The notes beneath the pieces are model-generated. The model was not told the DNA's origin. It saw only the letters and a list, made by a program, of their open reading frames with translations, and did not search any database. From the NCBI RefSeq assembly GCF_048771995.1, contig NC_133064.1, positions 30,359,001-30,423,000 on the forward strand: a stretch of 64,000 nt of DNA, written 5' to 3'. Made by a program: the position numbers and the translations under genes. Numbering within the stretch: position 1 is the stretch's first letter; each line of letters begins with the position of its first letter. Positions 23,000 to 32,801 of this stretch are shown piece by piece. The stretch comes from Taeniopygia guttata (Eukaryota; Chordata; Aves; Passeriformes; Estrildidae).

Positions 23000-23346
23000 A
23001 AATAGGGAAGGAACCCCCGAAAATTTGGGGGACATGCCGCCTCTATGGCAGTCGGGTCCCCCATGTAATAGGGCTCCAGTTTTGGGCAGACACAGGAGCA
23101 GACTGCACAATCCTACCCCAAGCCCTATGGCCCCGACACTGGCAGTACAAGGAGGTCCCCCCAGTGAACGGGGTGGGAGGGTTGTCCCGAGCTTGGAAAA
23201 GCACCCAATTGGTAGCTATAACGCTCCATACAAAGAAAGGACCAGAACAAACAGTAGCAATCCACCCCTATATCTTGCAAAACTCCCCACCCCTGATAGG
23301 AAGGGACATCCTCGCCATGCTAGGAGTCAGGATTACAAATTTATAA
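22732..23346 (+). CDS. pro: Retroviral protease (expressed by frameshift)
   Basis: About 204 codons from the slip site to TAA at 23344-23346. The first ~90 are a linker rich in Pro, Ser and Thr; I see no dUTPase motifs there. The aspartic protease follows, with FWADTGADCTILP (catalytic Asp near 23090) and the flap-side and C-terminal IGRDILAMLGV near 23300. As a dimer this enzyme would cut the Gag and Pol polyproteins. No stops or shifts are visible. The small overlap with pol contains the second slippery site. Confidence 0.88.
   Translation, partial: RKGEGARGPHPASSRCEYEAAHPCQPPMERGALVPHSPTGSSQLHTPASEYHGTACGAFVPTATASSTCATRSAGGTPGRDNPWVALALKIGKEPPKIWGTCRLYGSRVPHVIGLQFWADTGADCTILPQALWPRHWQYKEVPPVNGVGGLSRAWKSTQLVAITLHTKKGPEQTVAIHPYILQNSPPLIGRDILAMLGVRITNL
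23337..23343 (+). promoter_or_regulatory. Slippery heptamer AAATTTA for pro-pol -1 frameshift
   Basis: In the pro frame the codons AAT TTA precede TAA, preceded by A, so the heptamer is in canonical register and sits against the stop. A -1 slip enters the pol frame at 23343. The same heptamer next to a stop codon is the ASLV gag-pol signal. A stem-loop or pseudoknot was not folded here. Confidence 0.85.
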
Positions 23347-25907
23347 TGAGGGCCACTGCTGTACACCCACTGCTACCAATCAAACTGACTTGGAAATCAC
23401 CAGACCCCGTATGGGTTGAGCAGTGGCCCCTGTCAAAGCCTCGAATGACAGCCTTGCTGGAACTGGTCGACCGCGAGCTACAAAAGGGCCACATCGAACC
23501 CTCCACCAGCCCGTGGAACACCCCTGTGTTTGTAAACCCCAAGAGATCAGGAGAAGGCTACCGCCTCGTCCACGACCTGAGGGAAGTGAACAAGACAATC
23601 CAGCCCATGGGTCCAGTTCAGACACTACTGCCCGCAAACTCAGCCATCCCCAAAGGGCAGCCGTGCGCAGTGCTGGACATCAAAGACTGTTTCTTTTCGA
23701 TACCCCTGCATGCTGAGGACAAAGAACGGTTCGCCTTCTCCATCGTGTTCCCGAACGGCGAGCGACCTAACCTCCGCTTCCAATGGAAGGTGCTACCTCA
23801 AGGCCTTGTGGACAGCCCGACCATATGCCAGATCACCGTGGACAGGGCACTGATGCCAGTCCGACACTCCCACCCTGCTGCGACCATCATTCAGTACATG
23901 GACGACATCCTCGTCGCGGCACCATCGGCAGGCCAAGTGGATCACCTAGTGTCCACGATCACAGAAACCCTCCAGGCCAACGGTTTCGAGATTGCGAACA
24001 CGAAGATCAAGAGAGGACCGTGCGTGACCTTCCTGGGAGTGGGGATCACAAACTCCTACGTGACCCCACCCAGGATAAAGGTCCGCCGAGACATCAAGAC
24101 CCTCCACGACATGCAGCGACTCGTGGGATCTCTGCAGTGGCTCCGCAACATCGTCCTAGTTCCCCCAGAGGTCATGGACCCCCTGTATGACCTCCTGAAA
24201 GGAAAACACCCCTGGGACCCCAAGGAGCTGATGCCGCAAGCAACGAAATCCCTCGACTTCATCGAACGTCAGATGTCCACTAGCCTGCTTGCCAGATGGA
24301 ACCCGAGCGTACCACTGGACTTATACGTCCACTTCACGCAGAAGGGAGGAGTGGGAGCACTTGCCCAAGGACCTTCCGAAAAATCCCAGCCGATCCAGTG
24401 GGTGGTCCTCGGAAGACCAACTCACGCATTCTCCCCAGGAGTTGAGTGCATTGCTAACCTCATCATGAAAGGCAGGAGACTCGCCCTGAGACACCTGGGG
24501 ACCGAGCCGGCAAGGATCCACCTCCCCTTCCGCAAGCGACCGACCACGGAGTCAACTGCAATATCGGAGCACCTGGCCCTCGCTCTCACCGGCTTCGGGG
24601 GAGAAATTTCCTACGCCACCAAACCACCCTGGACCCAGCTACTGACCATTGTCGACATAGATGTGCCACCGAAGGTCATGGACCGACCGCAACCAGGACC
24701 AACGGTCTTTACAGACGCCTCCTCCACGACTTCTACTGCAGCAGCGGTGTGGCAGGCAGGAGAAACATGGCATTGTGTCAAAACGTGTGACCCCACGCTG
24801 TCAGTGCAACAGCTGGAAGCAGCAGCAGTGGTCTTGGCGTGCGGACTTTTCCAGGACGAACACCTCAACATCGTGACAGACTCTATATTCGTGGCAAAGC
24901 TCTGCCTAGCCATGTCAAGACCAGGTGTGTCAACATCCACGACGGCCTCCATGCTTGAAGAGGCACTCTCCTCACGCCAGGGCACCGTGTCCGTCATCCA
25001 CGTCAACAGCCATAACCCAGTCAAGGGCTTCTTCCAGACTGGAAATGACAAAGCAGATGCCGCAGCGAAGGGAGTGTGGACGCTGCAGGAAGCTCGTCAG
25101 CTGCACGAGTCACTCCACATAGGGGCCAAAGCACTGGCGAAGAGATGCGGGATCTCGACAGCAGACGCGAGACACGTAGTGGCCACCTGCCCTCACTGCC
25201 AGAAGTCACCCCTATGGACCGGTGGAGTCAACCCAAGGGGCCTCAAGGCGTCAGAAATCTGGCAGTCAGACTTCACCCTCTGCGAACTGCTAAAGCCCCG
25301 AGCATGGCTTGCAGTGACAGTGGACACCTACAGCGGAGTGATCATAGCGACACAGCACCTCAAACCCAACTCCAAGGCCACGATCCAGCACTGGCTGACA
25401 GTTATGGCATGGCTTGGTATCCCCAAGCAAATTAAAACTGACAATGCTTCCAATTTTATCTCCAAATCAGTGCGGGAATTCGCCTCGGTGTGGGGTATCA
25501 CCTTAGCGCAGGGAATCCCATATAACAGCACCGGACAGGCCATTGTCGAGCGAGCAAATCAGACCCTAAAAGCCAAGTTAGAAGTGTTGGCAAAGGCAGA
25601 GGGCTTTGCCAATTCCATCCCCTCAGGAGACCAGACACGCATGCTAGCAACCGCGCTATTAGCACTGAACCAATTCCCTAGGGGAGATGAAGCAAACAGT
25701 TCCATTCGAAAACACTGGGCCACCCAGACACTAGAGGAGGGCCCACAGGTCATGGTCAAAAACGAGCTAGGCGAGTGGGAACGGGGCTGGAGACTGGTGC
25801 TTACGGGACGGGGGTACGCGGCAGTTAAAAAGGAGGACAAGATCAGGTGGTGTCCACTCAGGTCGATCAAACCTGACCTTCAGAATGAAACTAATGGAAA
25901 ACTGTGA
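23343..25907 (+). CDS. pol: Pol: reverse transcriptase, RNase H, integrase
   Basis: An uninterrupted frame of about 854 codons from the slip site to TGA at 25905-25907. The order is as expected: reverse transcriptase with LVHDLREVNK, VLPQGLVDSPTICQ and YMDD (23895-23906); RNase H with VFTDASS (near 24705), an ELEAAA-type Glu position (QLEAAAVVLA), VTDS and the ND pair (TGNDKADAAAKG); integrase with the HHCC knuckle (HES..H, then CPHC near 25190), WQSDFT (near 25261), KTDNASNF (near 25436) and AIVERANQTLK (near 25542). All catalytic acids appear present, so the enzyme set may still be functional. By motif style it is class II. Confidence 0.92.
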   Translation: MMRATAVHPLLPIKLTWKSPDPVWVEQWPLSKPRMTALLELVDRELQKGHIEPSTSPWNTPVFVNPKRSGEGYRLVHDLREVNKTIQPMGPVQTLLPANSAIPKGQPCAVLDIKDCFFSIPLHAEDKERFAFSIVFPNGERPNLRFQWKVLPQGLVDSPTICQITVDRALMPVRHSHPAATIIQYMDDILVAAPSAGQVDHLVSTITETLQANGFEIANTKIKRGPCVTFLGVGITNSYVTPPRIKVRRDIKTLHDMQRLVGSLQWLRNIVLVPPEVMDPLYDLLKGKHPWDPKELMPQATKSLDFIERQMSTSLLARWNPSVPLDLYVHFTQKGGVGALAQGPSEKSQPIQWVVLGRPTHAFSPGVECIANLIMKGRRLALRHLGTEPARIHLPFRKRPTTESTAISEHLALALTGFGGEISYATKPPWTQLLTIVDIDVPPKVMDRPQPGPTVFTDASSTTSTAAAVWQAGETWHCVKTCDPTLSVQQLEAAAVVLACGLFQDEHLNIVTDSIFVAKLCLAMSRPGVSTSTTASMLEEALSSRQGTVSVIHVNSHNPVKGFFQTGNDKADAAAKGVWTLQEARQLHESLHIGAKALAKRCGISTADARHVVATCPHCQKSPLWTGGVNPRGLKASEIWQSDFTLCELLKPRAWLAVTVDTYSGVIIATQHLKPNSKATIQHWLTVMAWLGIPKQIKTDNASNFISKSVREFASVWGITLAQGIPYNSTGQAIVERANQTLKAKLEVLAKAEGFANSIPSGDQTRMLATALLALNQFPRGDEANSSIRKHWATQTLEEGPQVMVKNELGEWERGWRLVLTGRGYAAVKKEDKIRWCPLRSIKPDLQNETNGKL

Positions 25908-25910
25908 GTT

Positions 25911-25921
25911 TTCGTTCGCAG
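25911..25921 (+). other. Likely env splice acceptor
   Basis: The pyrimidine-rich TTCGTTCGCAG ends just past the pol stop. Joining it to the donor at 20694/20695 keeps phase 0 into the env frame. The tract is short, so the site is inferred from position and phase. Confidence 0.6.
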
Positions 25922-27814
25922 GACACGCTCGTGGACCGTCCCCGCGACACACACACCCCTGCTCCAGAGAGAGATAACGGACCACCAAGCCACCAGACAG
26001 AACCTGAGCGTCCCACGGCGGGGAGACCCAGACTCGCACAGTGTCTCTGTGCAATCCTGCTGGTGGGGTTAGCGGCTGGGGGGCAAGCCGACCCAGGCCA
26101 CTACCCTCACCAGCCGTTCAGATGGGTCATGCAACATCTTTCAAGTGACAAGGTGTTCAAAGAGGTCACCACCGCAAACGCTCCATCCTTCGTATTCCAC
26201 ATAGCCGATCTGTTTCCAGGGCAACCGAAAATACGGCCCTCAAGCCCACACATCATACTCATGTACATATCTTACTGGTGCCCAGCGTCCAACCCAGGGA
26301 AAAGGTACTGTGACTACCCGGGGTGGGGACATTGTGGGTATTGGGGCTGCGAAACCATTGTTACAGATGCCAGACCATGGGGAGATGGGTGGCAACCGCA
26401 GGAGCCCGACAAATTCTTACAGTTCACCTGGGCACCCTTTGGCTGCGGAGACCACACTGCACAGCCTAGACAACGGGGATGCGTAAGTTATAACATGACT
26501 GTCCTACAGCCAGATCACCCTAGCTGGGCCACGGGTAGAACATGGACAGTGGTCCTCAGAGGACTGAGGAGGTGGGTGAATGTGAGAATTATCAGGCTCC
26601 ATCCGCCAACACCTCGACCAGTGGGACCCAACAAAATTATCAAGAATGTGCTGAGAGGGAAAAACACAACCCACCCCAAAACCCTGACCCCAAAAGCCAC
26701 TGACACCCCGACCAGCCTTGCAGATACCGCCCAGATAGGCCGCACGGCTGAGTCAGACCCAAACCCAATCTTTCGTATGCTAGAAGCTACCTTTCTAACC
26801 CTAAACGAAACCAAACCAAACCTAACTAACTCCTGTTGGCTTTGCTATGATGTCAAACCCCCTTTTTATGAAGGCATTGCTTTGAACACCCCCTTCAGTT
26901 ACTCCACAGCCAGTGCCCCCCACCAGTGCAGATGGGACACTCCCCGCAGAGGAATCACCCTGAGTCAAATCACAGGACAGGGCAGATGTTTTGGGAATGC
27001 AACCTTAGCAAAGCAGAAAGGCAACTTCTGCACTAAAGTTGTCAAACCCAACAGAAAAACTAACAAGTGGGTGATCCCATCTGCGTCTGGGATGTGGGTT
27101 TGCCAAAGGTCCGGAGTGAGTCCTTGTGTGTTCCTTGCCAAATTCAATGACTCTACTGATTTCTGTGTTCAAGTTCTGATTGTCCCCAGGGTATTGTATC
27201 ACTCAGACGAAGAGATATACCATCTTCTCGAAGAACCTAACAGACTCCACAAAAGGGAAATCATCACAGGTATAACTATCGCGATGCTGCTCAGCCTGGG
27301 AGCAGCTGGCACCGCCACGGGCGTCTCAGCCATCGCAACCCAGCAGCACGGACTCTCTCAGCTGCAAATGACCATCGACGAGGACCTGCAGAGGATCGAG
27401 AAATCCATCTCCTACCTAGAGAAATCAGTCTCTTCGCTTTCAGAAGTAGTTTTACAAAATAGGCGAGGTCTGGACCTTTTGTTTATGCAGCAGGGGGGAT
27501 TGTGTGCAGCTTTGAAGGAGGAATGCTGCTTTTATGCAGATCATACGGGAGTCGTTAAAGACTCCATGGCAGAACTTCGAGACAGACTGGCTCAGAGAAA
27601 GAGAGACAGGGAGACCCAGCAGAGCTGGTTTGAATCCTGGTTCAATCAATCACCTTGGCTCACCACTTTAATTTCCGCCCTGGTAGGTCCACTGGCAATA
27701 CTGCTTTTGGCTATTACCATAGGACCATGCCTGCTGAACAAACTAGTCTCGTTTGTTCAGGCCCGTCTGAAAAGGGCAAACATTCTGTTCATAGGCCACC
27801 AACAAATGCTATAA
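25922..27814 (+). CDS. env: Gamma-type envelope glycoprotein, open
   Basis: The frame is open from upstream of the acceptor to TAA at 27814, about 630 codons; the nearest upstream start-like codon in the frame is a GTG, so I take spliced translation from the gag ATG as the likely mode. A hydrophobic leader segment (CLCAILLVGLAAGG) lies near 26045. Surface subunit: cysteine-rich SU with the CWLC motif near 26834 and several N-glycosylation sequons. Cleavage region: RLHKRE near 27250, not a perfect furin site. Transmembrane subunit: hydrophobic fusion-peptide-like stretch, heptad region, an immunosuppressive-like region ending in the CX6CC motif (about 27500-27527), an anchor helix near 27680 and a short tail. 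It overlaps the last pol bases. It is related to the env at 34955-36650. Confidence 0.9.
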   Translation, partial: DTLVDRPRDTHTPAPERDNGPPSHQTEPERPTAGRPRLAQCLCAILLVGLAAGGQADPGHYPHQPFRWVMQHLSSDKVFKEVTTANAPSFVFHIADLFPGQPKIRPSSPHIILMYISYWCPASNPGKRYCDYPGWGHCGYWGCETIVTDARPWGDGWQPQEPDKFLQFTWAPFGCGDHTAQPRQRGCVSYNMTVLQPDHPSWATGRTWTVVLRGLRRWVNVRIIRLHPPTPRPVGPNKIIKNVLRGKNTTHPKTLTPKATDTPTSLADTAQIGRTAESDPNPIFRMLEATFLTLNETKPNLTNSCWLCYDVKPPFYEGIALNTPFSYSTASAPHQCRWDTPRRGITLSQITGQGRCFGNATLAKQKGNFCTKVVKPNRKTNKWVIPSASGMWVCQRSGVSPCVFLAKFNDSTDFCVQVLIVPRVLYHSDEEIYHLLEEPNRLHKREIITGITIAMLLSLGAAGTATGVSAIATQQHGLSQLQMTIDEDLQRIEKSISYLEKSVSSLSEVVLQNRRGLDLLFMQQGGLCAALKEECCFYADHTGVVKDSMAELRDRLAQRKRDRETQQSWFESWFNQSPWLTTLISALVGPLAILLLAITIGPCLLNKLVSFVQARLKRANILFIGHQQML

Positions 27815-27969
27815 ACCAAAAAACTGCAAACACAGTCAGTAGCTAAAGCCTTCAGCACCTGCCTTGAAAAATCTACCCAGATCTACTAAACCACCCTTTC
27901 CTTAACAAGTTGCAAGTTTGTACCTCACTCCAGTGCCTATACCTACGACTACCTCATTTTATATGTGAT

Positions 27970-27983
27970 AAGGAGGGGGAAGA
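27970..27983 (+). other. Polypurine tract
   Basis: AAGGAGGGGGAAGA lies directly before the 3' LTR, the standard place for the plus-strand primer. Confidence 0.8.
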
Positions 27984-28340
27984 TGTGGTAGATAGGGACA
28001 GGCGGAGCGGAAGACCACCACGGGATGTCACGGAAAGATAGACCCCTCCCCATCTCTCTTCCCCACTTATCTATTAACCCCAGAAGCCCCAGAAGAATGT
28101 AGCCACACCTGCTCTGGTAAATTTCCACTACCCGACTAGCCCCTGAGACCCCCAACCCCCCTCTGACGTAGCAAAAACCCCTAAAACTATTTAAACCCAC
28201 GAGATAGGATAATAAACCCTTTTCGACCGTCTGCCATATTGGTGTCTGCGTGTGTTGATTAGCCCGAGCAGCCCGGGCGAGACCAGGCTGCCGTGCTGTT
28301 CCCTGAACCAGGTCCCTGGTTGTCCTTTATAAAGGCAACA
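27984..28340 (+). repeat. 3' LTR of the young provirus
   Basis: The same 357-bp length as the 5' LTR with three differences: G/C just after AATAAAC, G/C in the CAGCC(G/C)GGG stretch, and T/C in GGTC(T/C)CTGG. Its TATTTAAA and AATAAA are intact. Confidence 0.92.
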
Positions 28341-28506
28341 CCCACCCAACCTCTACCAAGCAAAAGAAACCTGCGCTACACACTAACCTAACAATTCTAC
28401 TTGTAACCCCTCTATATTCTGAAAAACATATTTACCTTCAATTAGTCAATATCCAAATTAACCTCTTCCTTCCAAAAAACTTCTTTTTCCATGTCAAACC
28501 ACAACA

Positions 28507-28780
28507 CCCCTCCAGTCCCTCCCAGCACAGCCCAGTTCATCCCCAGTACAGCCCAGTTCATCCCCAGTACAGCCCAGTACAGGCCCAGTGCCCCTCCAAT
28601 CCCTCCCAGTACAGCTCAATTCATCCCCAGTACAGCCCCAGTGCCCCTCCAGTCCCTCCCAGCACAGCCCAGTTCATCACCAGTACAGCCAAGTACAACC
28701 CCAGTGCCCCTCCAGTCCCTCCCAGCACAGCCCAGTCCCTCCCAATACACCTGAGTTCATTCCAAGGCCCTCCCAGTTCC
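28507..28780. repeat. C-rich minisatellite, right half
   Basis: Continues the 19480-19671 array with the same phrases (CCCAGTTCATCCCCAGTACAG, CCCCTCCAGTCCCTCCCAG). The open frames across it are repeat-driven. Confidence 0.85.
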
Positions 28781-30200
28781 CCCCAGTGTCATCCATATTC
28801 CGCTCCAGTGTCCCCCACAGTCTTCCCCACAGCGTTCCCACCCATTGCGGGGCAGCAGCGCAGATGGAATGTCCTGCGGCCCAAATCCCTGCTCCTGCCA
28901 CACAGTGCCCAGCCTTCTCCCCTCCTCCTCCTCTCCCAGCACGGCACAAATTCCAGCTCGGAGGAGGCTTCCCCAGAGAGGGCTCCGGCTCCTGTTTCAG
29001 CCTGAGTGTCCCTGCAGAGGAACAGGGCATCTTTCAGGCACTTCCACAAGCTCAGGGTTCCCATTTCACAGTGAATCTGGGATGAAAATGGCCTTGTTAG
29101 GAAGGAGAAAAGCAGAGGGAATGGACTGGACATTATTAGGAAAACTGATCCATCATACAGGGAAAGTTCACAAAGTCATTTCCTGCATTTCTCCTTTTCA
29201 GATTCTTTCAGCTATCCACTGAGAGGACCAGCTTGTTCTGGTGCTTTTCATGAACTGATTGTACTCTTGATTTATATCAGCGCTTGAGAGGTGGAAGCTT
29301 CTAAACTGAACACAGAAACAAACTCCCTCTGTCAGCCCATTTTCATCTTCTACATCACTTTCAAGCTGTCCATGGGGATGTTGGAATGATTATCACACTG
29401 CTCTCCATTTCTGGCTGCAGATTCTTTCTCTGCGTTCAGTCAGGCTTACATACCCTGACAATTCTTGGGAGCCTGTCATGGTTTCTTAGGGTAGAACAAG
29501 AACAGTGAAAACCTCACCAATGATACAACTGCCCAGCACACAAGGAAAAGAAAGAACAAGTTGTAAAGTTCCTCAAATATTTGTCCCACTTTTCTGCAAG
29601 AGTCGAGCTGCCCACACTGTGTGGAAAGTGAAGAGAAGCTGCAGCTGGTGGCATATCTTGTGACAGAAGCTGCTCAAAGCTTCCTCGTTCTCCAGCAAAG
29701 GTTCCTGGAAACAGCAAACAGGACTGTGGAGAAGATTCTGGGAAAACTGAAACAGCTTTTAAGAAATGAAATGAAAATGGAAAGAAACAATCCAAGATGT
29801 TTTTCTCTGTTTATTTTTATGCTCCCCTTTTCTATCTTTCACTACTTCTTCCCATTAATTGCAAATGGATCTCACTTCTATGATCCATGACTTGGCAAGT
29901 TTTAGACAGTGTGAAATACCATGAGCTACACACATTTTGCCTTCCCCTGTTTTTTTTTTTTTTGGAAAGCTGTGCTGGGGACTAAGTGCAGTTCTTGGGT
30001 CAGGTACAAATTCAGCATTCAGGGAATGTGCTCCAATAGTGTTTGACCCTCAGCAGGGACAATGCACAGCAGTGACCGAGGGGATTCCTGTGCCCCTGGG
30101 CAGGAGTCCAGACTCTGGGTCTGGGCTGAACACGGCAAAGTTCCTGTGTTTGGACAGGCTCAGGGGCTGCCCCGGGGAGCGCAGGGCTGGGCGCGGGGGC
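28781..30200. other. No gene recognised
   Basis: Unique-looking sequence with short open frames, for example 29621-29890 plus, whose translation has a helical, charged start and a hydrophobic end but resembles nothing I know. A T run lies near 29950. The GC content rises towards 30200. I see no splice-bounded coding exon here. Confidence 0.5.
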
Positions 30201-30204
30201 GAGC

Positions 30205-30480
30205 AGGCAGCGGACACACAGACACGGGGACACACGGACACGGGGACACACGGACACGGGGACACACAGACACGGAGCTTCAGCTGCAGTGGCAGCAGCG
30301 GCAGCGAAAGCAGCGAAAGCAGCGAAAGCAGCGAAAGCAGCTACAGCAGCTACTCTATCAATTCCCTCTTGCATCTCCTCTCCCTCTCCCGCTGTCCCAC
30401 ACTCTCTCCCGCTCTCCCGCACACTCTCCTGCTATCCCTTTCCCGCTGTCCCCTCCTCTCCCGCTCTCCCTCTCCCCCTG
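30205..30480. repeat. Cluster of short tandem repeats upstream of the PIM-like exon
   Basis: Three low-complexity runs follow one another: GGGACACACGGACACG-type repeats (30205-30273), a GCAGCGAAA nonamer run (about 30297-30345), and CTCTCCCGCT-type repeats (30370-30480). Long open frames on both strands here are due to the repeats and GC content. Confidence 0.8.
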
Positions 30481-31598
30481 CCCGGCCGGGCCATGCCCCC
30501 GGCCCGCCCCCGGCCCCGGGCGGGGCTGCCCCGTCCCCGCCCCGGCCGTCCCGCCGCGGTCTCGCCTCTGCCCGGCTCTGGCCGTGCTGGCGGTGCCGCT
30601 GCCGGGCGGGCATCAGTGCCTGGGGCTGGGGCGGCATCGCCGCCCTTTGGCTCCGCCTGGCCCGAGCCCGGCGCCAGCCCCGCCGTGGGCTCCGGTCCCA
30701 GCCCGGCCCCATCTTCTCCCGGGCCCCGTGGAGGACACAGGTGGCGCGGCCACTGCTGCCCTTGGCTCGCAGGTGGCCATCAAAAGGGTGCCAGGGAACC
30801 GCGTCCAGCACTGGGGCAAGCTGGTGAGTGAGCGGAGCCAGCGGCAGAAGCCGGGCCGTGCCGGGCGGGCATGAGCCGGGGCCCGGCAGGGTGGGAGCTG
30901 CCAGGACACCTCAAGGGAGAGCAGGCGTGGGGTCAGCGCAGGGAGCAGAGCATCCCAGGCTGGCTGAGGGGTTCCCGACCCCCAGCACGGCATCAGCCCC
31001 ACTGACAGTATCTTGGTCCTCCCGCAGCCCGATGGCACCAGCGCACCCCTGGAGATTCTGCTGCTGGACAAAGTCTCCTCTGGCTGTGCTGGTGTCATTC
31101 AGCTCCTGGAGTGGCTTCATCTCCCCGACAGCTTTGTGCTGGTGCTGGAGCATCCGGAGCATTGCCAGGACCTGTCGGGTTTCCTGGCAGACTAGGGGTT
31201 TCTGCCAGAGGAGGCGTGGGGGCTGTTCCGCCAGGTGCTGGAGGCTGTGCGGCGCTGCACCAGCTGCGGGGTCCTTCACAGGGACATCAAACCAGGGAAC
31301 ATCCTGCTTGACCTGGGCACCAGGCAGCTGACACTGATCGACTATGGCTGTGGCACTTTCCTCCAAGACACAGCCTACACCCAGTTTGCAGGTGAGCCCT
31401 GCCAGGGGATGCTCCTGGGCATCTCATGGCCCAGCCGAGATGCAGCACTGGGGCTTCCCTGATGAAGCGCTCCTCTCCCCGATGCCTTTCCCCTGCCCCG
31501 GCTAGCTCTGGGGGAGAGGGGCAGGCAGGTTTCTAGCGCTTCCCGCTGGACCCTCACAGGGCTTTGGGGAGCGCTATGGGAGTTCGGAGAGAAGTCAG

Positions 31599-32139
31599 TG
31601 ACCCCACGGCGAATTATGAAGAGACTCTTTCTCCGCGGGGCAAATTCTGTTTATTGTAATCCAATGGGGAATACAGTAATTTGAAGGAGTCCAGGCGTGC
31701 CGCGCCTGCGTTTGCCGGAGCGGCGCGGGCGGGGCGGAGCGCGCTGGAGCCAGCCAGAGAAAGCCCGGAACGAGCTGTGCGAATGAACTAAATACAGAAC
31801 GGGGGAAAACCGAACAGCCAATGGGGTAGAACCGCGAGGGGTTCGAGGGTGGTGGGATACGGGGGTACATCCAATGAAGGACAGACAGGGGAAGGGTCCC
31901 AGGTCCTTTCCCAATCACCCGGCGTCCCAGGTGGAAGATTCTAGGTGGAGGGGAAGGGACACCGAGTGACAGACAGGCATCTGGGGTAAACAGGGAGGAT
32001 AACTTGGTATTTTTGGGGATAACGGACGCACGGGGAAAGGCGGGAAAACCTGGGGAAAACCCGTTACAGAATCGGGGGTAAATGAAACAAACCTATACAT
32101 AATACAAATGTAATAAAACATAAAAAACACAACTCCACA
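31599..32139 (-). mobile_element. Solo LTR-like insertion in the PIM-like intron
   Basis: Plus-strand edges TGACCCCACGG and AACTCCACA give TG..CA ends on either strand. TTTATTG near 31650 reads CAATAAA on the minus strand. Colinear with 97-847 but about 200 bp shorter. No convincing target-site duplication, so the exact ends are uncertain. Confidence 0.6.
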
Positions 32140-32801
32140 CTTCCCCTATTGTAGCTGGGATGGGATTAATGCTGGAGCCATGTTGATTTGGGTGGGAGTG
32201 TGAAGGGGCCCAACTCCCCTCCCTGCCGACAGCCTTCATCACCCACTGTGGCCTGGGCTGGGGCTGAAGCTGGGGCAGCCAGCCCGACAAAATCCTCCAT
32301 GGGGGTAGCAGAGAGGGGGGTCTGACCCCGTACCCCAGAGGGTTTTGTGTGCAGGCGAGGAAGGGATTGGACTGCTCTGCTCCCCTTGTTTGCCTTGGCT
32401 TATTAACATTTTTTGGGGCCATGCAAGCAGGGAGGAGAGGGGGTTTTCTCCACCACTGGGTGAGTTTTTCTTTTGTGTGTCATGGTTGTGCCTTTCCAGG
32501 GCTTCTGCTACCCTCTTCTAGTACCAGTGGCTTCTTTTCCAGCCCCGAGTCCATACACATGTCCCAGGTGCTGGCAAGAGGGCAGCGGTCACACCGTGTG
32601 CCACTGGGGCAGCCCCCACATGCCCGGGGTGCTGGGGCCAGGTTCTGGGAGCAACAGCATCCCCCTGCTGAACTCTGTCTGTGTTCCACAGGAACCCTAT
32701 CCTACAGACCACCAGAGTGGATCCACCACCAACGTTACCACGGCAAGGCAGCGACGATCTGGTCCCTGGGCCTCCTGCTGCACCACCTGGTCATGGGGAA
32801 G

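Larger units (their letters stand above)
20173..28340 (+). mobile_element. Young full-length class II provirus with gamma-type env
   Basis: Complete structure: two 357-bp LTRs, tRNA-Phe primer site, gag, pro, pol, env and a polypurine tract. It is flanked by the 6-bp duplication CCCACC (20167-20172 and 28341-28346). The LTRs differ at only 3 of 357 positions by my reading (0.84%), so it is recent; with an assumed neutral rate of 2e-9 per site per year this would be about 2 million years. Gag, pro and pol occupy successive -1 frames joined by GGGAAAC and AAATTTA, as in betaretroviruses. The LTR core and the env splice design resemble ASLV, and env is of the gamma type with CWLC and CX6CC. The only lesion I see is a one-base shift in a C run in gag. 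A solo LTR of the family is at 32802-33158. Confidence 0.93.
19672..28506 (-). mobile_element. Solo LTR-X, itself split by a younger provirus
   Basis: The left part (19672-20172) begins TGTTATGGTTTGAC. The right part (28347-28506) ends GTCAAACCACAACA. The 5-bp duplication CCCCT flanks the whole (19667-19671 and 28507-28511). The sequence follows LTR-X (TGAAATGTGATTGAGAATAGAG, AAGCTTAATAA, ACCCCTCTATATTCT, TTTACCTTCAATTAGTCA). The provirus at 20173-28340 sits inside the CCCTCCCCCACC stretch that is intact in the other copies. It is more diverged than the copies at 10-13 kb. Confidence 0.85.

Noticed and set aside
25904-25921. GTG at 25904 as env start
   Set aside because: No ATG; a spliced start from gag fits the donor and acceptor phases better.
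28491-29085. Pro/Ser/Gln-rich frames
   Set aside because: Translations of the C-rich minisatellite.
30012-30830. Long GC-rich frames on both strands upstream of the PIM-like exon
   Set aside because: Driven by short tandem repeats and GC content; only the 51-bp VAIKR block is kinase-like.
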